DNA of 64,000 nt from IDS-8 sp040902105 (lineage in GTDB: Bacteria; Pseudomonadota; Gammaproteobacteria; Steroidobacterales; Woeseiaceae), in assembly GCA_040902105.1 (NCBI GenBank), contig JBBDXW010000052.1, positions 124,001 through 188,000 on the forward strand, given 5' to 3'. Position numbers and translations under genes: made by a program. Position 1 is the stretch's first letter; each line of letters opens with the position of its first letter. Of the stretch, positions 59,180 to 64,000 are shown in pieces. Under the pieces are notes generated by a model. That model was given only the letters and a program-made list of their open reading frames with translations. It did not search any database and was not told where the DNA came from.

Positions 59180-60616
59180 ATGTCGGATTGTTGCGATAAG
59201 AAAAAAGGACTACACACCGAACCCGACATTCTGGTGATCGGAGGCGGGTCCGCCGGATTCTCGGCGGCGATCACCGCCGCCGAGAAGGGCGCGAACGTAG
59301 TGATGGCCGGAGAAGGTACCATCGGCGGCACCTGCGTCAATGTCGGCTGCGTACCGTCCAAGAACCTGATCCGCGCTACCGAAGCCGTTCACAGGGGCAA
59401 CAACGCCGACCGTTTCGACGGTCTCAAAGGTGTCTCCGAAATATTCGACTGGGAAGCGCTGGTGCAGCAAAAGCAGCAGCTCGTCGACGGCCTGCGGAAA
59501 ACCAAGTACGAAGACCTGCTGCCCGAATATCCGAACATCTCCTATGTCGCCGGACGCGCGCGCTTTACCGGCAGCGGCAATGAAGTCGACGTGGACGGCA
59601 CGCTTTATCATCCGAACAAGATCATCCTCGCTACCGGCGCATCGGCAGCCCTGCCGCCGATCAATGGTATCCAGAGCGTCGCGGTTCTGGACAGCACAAA
59701 GGCGCTGGAACTGAAAGAACTGCCGGAATCGCTGCTGATCATCGGCGGCGGCGTCATCGGCTGCGAGCTGGGACAAATGTTCGCCCGCGCCGACGTCAAG
59801 GTGACGATCTGCTGCCGCAGCCGCCTGCTGCCCGATGTCGAACCTGAAGTCAGCGCTGCTTTGACTGCCCACTTTCGCAAGGAAGGCGTCACTGTATGCG
59901 CGGGCATCGGCTATCAGAAAATCGAACAGGACGGCAAGGCAGTCAAATTGACCTGCCAGACCGATGACGGCGAAAAGTTCATCAAGGCTGAACAGGTGCT
60001 GGCTGCGGCAGGCCGCAAGCCGAACACCAGAACGCTCCAACACGAAAAGGCCGGTATCGACCTCAACGCCAGAGGCGGCATCCGGATCGACGAATTCATG
60101 CGGACGAGCAATCCCGATGTCTATGCTGTCGGCGATGTGACCGGCCATGACATGTTCGTCTACATGGCCGCCTATGGCGGCAAACTCGCGGCCAGAAACG
60201 CACTCAACGGCAACAAAAATGGCTATAGCAACGCGACGATGCCCGCCGTCGTGTTCACCGATCCGCAAATGGCGACCGTGGGGCTGACAGAGGCTGAAGC
60301 GAAAGCCAGGGGCTTTGATGTCAAGACGAGCACCGTCACGCTGGACAACGTGCCGCGCTTCATCGCTTCGCGCGAAACAGACGGTCTCATCAAGCTTGTT
60401 GCCGACAACGCAACTGACCGGCTTCTCGGCGCAACCATCCTTGCTCCTGAAGCCGGTGACAGTATTCAGACCGTCGTCATGGCGCTGAAGGCCGGTCTCA
60501 CGACCGAGGATCTCGGGGATACCATCTTCCCGTATCTGACCGCTGTTGAAGGGCTGAAACTCGCAGCGCAGGGCTTTAGCAAGGACGTGAAGAAGCTTTC
60601 CTGCTGTGCCGGATAA
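59180..60616 (+). CDS. merA: Mercuric reductase MerA
   Basis: A 478-residue NADPH-dependent Hg(II) reductase. FAD motif IGGGSAGFSAA, redox pair Cys52/Cys57 in GGTCVNVGCVPSK, NADPH motif IIGGGVIGCELGQMF, and the C-terminal vicinal pair Cys475-Cys476 (LSCCAG) that delivers Hg(II) to the partner subunit. The short form without the N-terminal MerP-like domain. A further Cys pair occurs at the very N-terminus (SDCCDKKKG). ATG 59180 follows GGAG at a good distance; ATG 59150 is possible. Confidence 0.95.
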   Translation: MSDCCDKKKGLHTEPDILVIGGGSAGFSAAITAAEKGANVVMAGEGTIGGTCVNVGCVPSKNLIRATEAVHRGNNADRFDGLKGVSEIFDWEALVQQKQQLVDGLRKTKYEDLLPEYPNISYVAGRARFTGSGNEVDVDGTLYHPNKIILATGASAALPPINGIQSVAVLDSTKALELKELPESLLIIGGGVIGCELGQMFARADVKVTICCRSRLLPDVEPEVSAALTAHFRKEGVTVCAGIGYQKIEQDGKAVKLTCQTDDGEKFIKAEQVLAAAGRKPNTRTLQHEKAGIDLNARGGIRIDEFMRTSNPDVYAVGDVTGHDMFVYMAAYGGKLAARNALNGNKNGYSNATMPAVVFTDPQMATVGLTEAEAKARGFDVKTSTVTLDNVPRFIASRETDGLIKLVADNATDRLLGATILAPEAGDSIQTVVMALKAGLTTEDLGDTIFPYLTAVEGLKLAAQGFSKDVKKLSCCAG

Positions 60617-60674
60617 CCCGAATGACCATTGGGTAGGCTCGCGATAGAGAATCCCGCGGGCGTCAATGAATGAG

Positions 60675-61118
60675 TCAGGCCGATAAATCAGAGAGCATTA
60701 CCGCGTCTATGAACGGCAGCTTACGCCAAGCCTCGTCATTCGTGACCACGAGCGTGGCTCCCGTTCCAAGGCCGGTCGCCAACTGAATTGCGTCGGCCGT
60801 TCGCAGTCGATGACGGGCGCGAAGGCCAGCCGCCTCGAGCAGAATCTCCCGGCTGATCGGCTCAAGCTCCAAGTTCGGAAAATAACTCAGAAGTATCTCG
60901 TAATCATCTGCTGCATCCTGCCGGCCGAGCTGCAGCGGCCTTACCGTCAATTCGAGCAAAGTCAATTCCGAAGCAATACCACGAAACTTCCCCGCTTCGA
61001 GCTTTTCAATAACCCGACTGGCCGGCGCTGCAAACTCAGGGTGCTGCTCGAAATGATAAATCCATACGCACGTATCGATGAGCACTCGCTCATGGGAGCC
61101 GGGAAATCGAATGCTCAC
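60675..61118 (-). CDS. PIN-domain toxin VapC
   Basis: A 147-residue PIN ribonuclease. LIDTCVWIYHFEQHPEF (first Asp), LTLLELTVRPL (Glu), RTADAIQLATGL (Asp) and VVTNDEAWRKL (Asp) complete the acidic site. The GTG start overlaps the antitoxin stop by 4 bp (TGGTGAGC), the classic coupled layout. Confidence 0.9.
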   Translation of the reverse strand: MSIRFPGSHERVLIDTCVWIYHFEQHPEFAAPASRVIEKLEAGKFRGIASELTLLELTVRPLQLGRQDAADDYEILLSYFPNLELEPISREILLEAAGLRARHRLRTADAIQLATGLGTGATLVVTNDEAWRKLPFIDAVMLSDLSA

Positions 61119-61342
61119 CAGTTTTCGCGCTCGTCCCGCAGATAGCTTTCCGCCCCCTGCCAGACCTCGCTATGCAATCCGGCCATGCGCCTGGAGAATT
61201 TCCCGGGCTTGGGAATGATGACTACGCGATCGGGCTTGCACAGCACGAGTAACTCGTCGCCAGCCTTCAACGACAAGGCTTCGCGGGCAGCCTGGGGGAT
61301 CACAATCTGATATTTGCTGCTCAGCCTCACGGTGGCATTCAT
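61115..61342 (-). CDS. AbrB/MazE-type antitoxin (VapB)
   Basis: A 75-residue SpoVT-AbrB swapped-hairpin protein (RLSSKYQIVIPQAAREALSL, KAGDELLVLCKPDRVVIIP) with a toxin-binding tail (MAGLHSEVWQGAESYLRDER). ATG 61342 has AGGAGAC upstream; a start at 61366 lies outside the domain. It neutralises the PIN protein that follows. Confidence 0.88.
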   Translation of the reverse strand: MNATVRLSSKYQIVIPQAAREALSLKAGDELLVLCKPDRVVIIPKPGKFSRRMAGLHSEVWQGAESYLRDERENW

Positions 61343-61410
61343 GGCTGTCTCCTGGCGGTAAAGCAATATATGAAAAGTACTTTACCAACGACCATGGGAC
61401 TGTGGCAACC

Positions 61411-62016
61411 TCAGCGAAACACGTTCATTGCCAGAGCCGTACGCTGTATTGCCGTCAGCACGCACAGGCCGGCGAAGATCCACGCGAGCACGGCGAACCA
61501 GGCGGGTACGGCCGCCATGAACAGGAAAAACAGGATCGTTTCCGTCCCCTCCACCAGTCCTGTCGAATAGAAAAACGATTTGCGGCCATGCGACTCGGTC
61601 TGGAGACCGCGTATCGCGGCAATCGCCGCGAAGCTCAGAAAACTGGAGCAGGTAAGGCAAAAACCGGCGAGCAGCGCGGCAGCCGGCAATGCATTGCGCG
61701 CCGGGTCACTGATGGCGAACGCCAGTGGAATCCCGGCGTAGAAAACGTAATCCACGACGATGTCGAGATAACCGCCGCGATCCGTTGCCGCAGTAGCCCT
61801 GGCGACCGCTCCGTCGAGTCCGTCAAGCAGCCGGTTGAGGAGAATCAATGCAAGCCCGGTCGAATAAGCCTGCATCGCAATGGCGGCGGCGGCCAGCAGT
61901 CCGACGGCGAGACCGAGGCCCGTCACCACAGTGGCCGACACACCCGAATGCGCGAGCATTCGGCCGGCAGCATTCAGCGGGCCATCGATGACGGGTCGAA
62001 GCGCGGCATCCAGCAT
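61411..62016 (-). CDS. ynjF: CDP-alcohol phosphatidyltransferase-family protein (YnjF-like)
   Basis: A 201-residue membrane enzyme with about six helices. The catalytic motif DGxxAR-x8-GxxxDxxxD is complete: LDGLDGAVARATAATDRGGY then LDIVVDYVFY. It resembles E. coli YnjF over its length, and stands behind ynjD and ynjC homologues as in E. coli. The alcohol it transfers to a CDP-activated lipid is unknown. Confidence 0.88.
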   Translation of the reverse strand: MLDAALRPVIDGPLNAAGRMLAHSGVSATVVTGLGLAVGLLAAAAIAMQAYSTGLALILLNRLLDGLDGAVARATAATDRGGYLDIVVDYVFYAGIPLAFAISDPARNALPAAALLAGFCLTCSSFLSFAAIAAIRGLQTESHGRKSFFYSTGLVEGTETILFFLFMAAVPAWFAVLAWIFAGLCVLTAIQRTALAMNVFR

Positions 62017-62036
62017 GTGCAGGATCTCTCCGTTCT

Positions 62037-62687
62037 CTACGGCGGCGTCAGCGCGACAACCGGGCCGGCCGCGTGCGCAGTGTCATTTTCGTCGTGCGTG
62101 ACCAGGAGGGTCGGCAATTTGCGGCGCCTGATTTCCTCATAAACCAGTTGGCGTACTTTAGCGCGGTTGGCGTCGTCCAGAGCGCTGAACGGCTCGTCGA
62201 GCAACAGCGCACGCGGCTTCGCCAGCAGGACCCGGAGCAGCGCCACGCGCGCTTTCTGTCCTCCGGACAGCGTCGCCGGATCGCGATCGCCGAATCCGGC
62301 GAGACCCATCGAATCGAGTTCCCGGTCCGCGATCCGATGCCGCGCGCGGCGGCCGCCGTCGGCACGCAATCCGAACAGCAGATTGCCGCGTACGGACAGG
62401 TGTGGGAACAGCAACGGCTCCTGAAACAAAATGCCGAGTCCGCGCTTTTCGGGTGGCAGCTCCGAGATGTCATCGTCGCCCAGCAGGACGCATCCTTCCG
62501 CTTCGAATTCCGGCGTCAGGGTGCCGCAGAGGAATGCGAGCAGGCTCGATTTGCCCGACCCGCTCGGTCCGATCACCGACGTCACGGTTCCCGCCGGAAC
62601 GTGCAGATCGAGCGGAGCGAACAGCGCTTCCCCGGAAACCCGCAGGCGCACTTGCCGGACTGTCAGTGCATACATCGAGGCAGTCAT
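62037..62687 (-). CDS. ynjD: ABC transporter ATP-binding protein (YnjD-like)
   Basis: A 216-residue ATPase: Walker A GPSGSGKSS (about 37-45), Q-loop GILFQEPLLFPHLSV, signature LSGGQKARVALL, Walker B ALLLDEPFSALD, and H-loop THDEND. ATG 62687 overlaps the permease stop by 4 bp (ATGA). Partner of the permease at 62684; family members take up thiamine, iron or unknown solutes, so the substrate is open. Confidence 0.92.
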   Translation of the reverse strand: MTASMYALTVRQVRLRVSGEALFAPLDLHVPAGTVTSVIGPSGSGKSSLLAFLCGTLTPEFEAEGCVLLGDDDISELPPEKRGLGILFQEPLLFPHLSVRGNLLFGLRADGGRRARHRIADRELDSMGLAGFGDRDPATLSGGQKARVALLRVLLAKPRALLLDEPFSALDDANRAKVRQLVYEEIRRRKLPTLLVTHDENDTAHAAGPVVALTPP

Positions 62688-64000
62688 CGCGGCACTTCGC
62701 GGCGGTTGCGAAAGACGGCGGCGCCGGCTGCGTAAGCGGCCCCGAATGCGGCGAGCGGCAGGACTGCCAGCAATATCGCGTGCACTGCCGCCAGTCGCAG
62801 CGTGCCCGAGCCCGCCGCCGCGGCAGCCTCGGTCGCCGCGGTGGCAATGCGGCCGGCGCCGGCAAAGAGGCTCGGCAGATACAGCGCGATGCTGACCGAG
62901 AACGCCAGCGCCATCGCCAGCAACATCGAGCGCAACATGAGGGGAGCCGTCGAGGTCGTCCAGGCGCGAACGGGACCGGCGCCGAGAGTACGTGCGACCG
63001 CGAGATAACGAGGATCGATCGCGGCGCGAGCGGGTGCGAGCACACCCCACAGGTACGGCAGCGCGAAGATCAGGTGACTCCAGAGCACGGCAGCAAAAGT
63101 GCCGTCGAGTCCGAGGTACACGAGCAGCACCTGCACACCGAACAGGAATGTCATCTGCGGCAGCAACAGCGGCAGGAACAGCCATGCTCCGAGCTTGCGG
63201 CCGAGAGCGGCATCGTGACGCAGCCGCTCCGCAGCCGGCAGCACCAGGATCACGCCCGCAACCGCCGTCGCCGCGGCAAGGAGGATGGTCGTTTCGGCAA
63301 CGTTGCCGGCTACGGGCAGCACGGCGGACCAGGTGGATAGCTCGCCGCTGTCCGGCAGGATATCCGGAAAGCGCCACGGACCTGACACGGAACGAAGCAG
63401 AATCGCGACCAAAGCCAGTATGCCGAGCGACCACACCCCGCCGAGAGTCGCGTCCAGCGCGCCGCGGACAGCACGTTCGCCGCGGAGCCGCGAACCGCTT
63501 TCCGCCCAGCGCCGCCATAGCACGGCGATGAGGCGAGCCAATCGCGATGCGATGAACACGGCCAATACGGTAACAAAGAGTAACACCAGCGTGCCGGTAA
63601 ACGCCTGCGCATGAATCGCCGGATCCGCGTCGATGAACCAGCGCCACAAAACTACGGAAAAGGTGGGAGGCAGATCCGGGCCCAGCGGGATGGCCATCTC
63701 GACGTTGGTGAGACCAAACACCAGCACGGCGGCAAGCGGCAGCCTGATCTGCACCTGCAAGAGCGGCGCGACCGCCACCATCCAGCCCTTGAGCCGCCCA
63801 TAACCGAGTGAACGGGCCTGCAGCATCAGGCGTTCGGCAGGGACCTGCGGAAGTGCGGCAAAAAGAACCAGTACCAGGAACGGGGTCTCCTTGACGATGA
63901 GCCCGGCGATCAACGACAACCCGTAGGGGTCCTGCACGCTGAGCCAGTCCGGCGGCTCCGTGAAGCCGGTTGCCCACGGCGACAACAGGCGCAGCAACAG
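62684..64000 (-). CDS. ynjC: ABC transporter permease, fused two-domain type (YnjC-like), 5' end off window
   Basis: At least 438 residues, with no supported start before the edge; homologues are about 510 long, so perhaps 80-120 residues are missing. It has a repeated permease domain with two binding-protein-dependent transport motifs (EAA loops near QARSLGYGRLKGWMVAVAPL and VARTLGAGPVRAWTTSTAPL) and about ten membrane helices, as in ThiP and YnjC. The solute-binding protein would lie outside the window. Confidence 0.88.
   Translation of the reverse strand: MLLRLLSPWATGFTEPPDWLSVQDPYGLSLIAGLIVKETPFLVLVLFAALPQVPAERLMLQARSLGYGRLKGWMVAVAPLLQVQIRLPLAAVLVFGLTNVEMAIPLGPDLPPTFSVVLWRWFIDADPAIHAQAFTGTLVLLFVTVLAVFIASRLARLIAVLWRRWAESGSRLRGERAVRGALDATLGGVWSLGILALVAILLRSVSGPWRFPDILPDSGELSTWSAVLPVAGNVAETTILLAAATAVAGVILVLPAAERLRHDAALGRKLGAWLFLPLLLPQMTFLFGVQVLLVYLGLDGTFAAVLWSHLIFALPYLWGVLAPARAAIDPRYLAVARTLGAGPVRAWTTSTAPLMLRSMLLAMALAFSVSIALYLPSLFAGAGRIATAATEAAAAAGSGTLRLAAVHAILLAVLPLAAFGAAYAAGAAVFRNRREVPR

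Noticed and set aside
59210..60268. 352-residue minus-strand frame
   Set aside because: Antisense shadow of merA.

Overview
The window is 64 kb of high-GC proteobacterial DNA. TonB-dependent uptake, RND efflux, lipoprotein outer-membrane factors, CadC-like membrane regulators and the ynjC-ynjD-ynjF order all fit a gammaproteobacterium; nothing here fixes the species. A run of ten Ns at 35570-35579 shows a draft or metagenomic assembly. No rRNA, no complete tRNA and no CRISPR array were seen.

Layout. 1-5.3 kb: a hybrid histidine kinase (cut by the left edge) coupled to a diguanylate-cyclase response regulator. 5.8-8.9 kb: a PIN toxin with a decayed antitoxin, a winged-helix/TPR regulator and a small secreted protein. 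9.1-39.3 kb: an accessory zone punctuated by four identical 44-bp copies of a tRNA-Arg 3' end (9941, 21178, 31402, 39226), with integrase, IS481, IS3 and IS91-like remnants and many truncated genes. Cargo in this zone: a TetR-controlled RND pump with twin 24-bp operators (10.5-18 kb); a TonB receptor/LLM flavoenzyme/SnoaL/PQQ-dehydrogenase catabolic cluster with an AraC regulator (22-29.4 kb); a HigBA pair (30.4-31.2 kb); and a repair and redox block with MsrA, MsrB, a ferritin-like protein, a GreA-like factor and a YedY-like molybdoenzyme with its reductase (31.9-38.7 kb).

39.4-44.7 kb: a CPBP-family membrane protein without its usual catalytic glutamates, and a CadC/beta-propeller regulator divergent from an S9A peptidase. 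44.9-47.4 kb: a bufferin operon (DUF2282-DUF692-DUF2063-DoxX), the family of metal-induced modified peptides. 47.5-54 kb: an AhpD-like protein, a broken GH15 gene, a periplasmic MsrA beside a gutted msrB, a DUF1499 protein, a DoxX-like protein, a sterol-desaturase-like protein and a VTT/disulfide-oxidoreductase fusion.

54-60.6 kb: mercury resistance in two units. One is merR divergent from merT-merP-merA with a textbook 19-bp-spacer promoter. The other is a separate cluster of a 25-residue CEC-containing ORF, an ECF sigma factor, a membrane protein and merB. 60.7-64 kb: a VapBC pair, then ynjF-ynjD-ynjC (cut by the right edge).

Taken together the window reads as a stress and detoxification region (mercury, organomercury, probably copper or gold, oxidised methionine, efflux) built up by repeated insertion next to a tRNA-Arg gene and then eroded. 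The least explained parts are the ECF/membrane/merB unit with its tiny leader ORF, the 35-residue repeat protein beside the RND pump, and the serial tRNA-Arg scars.
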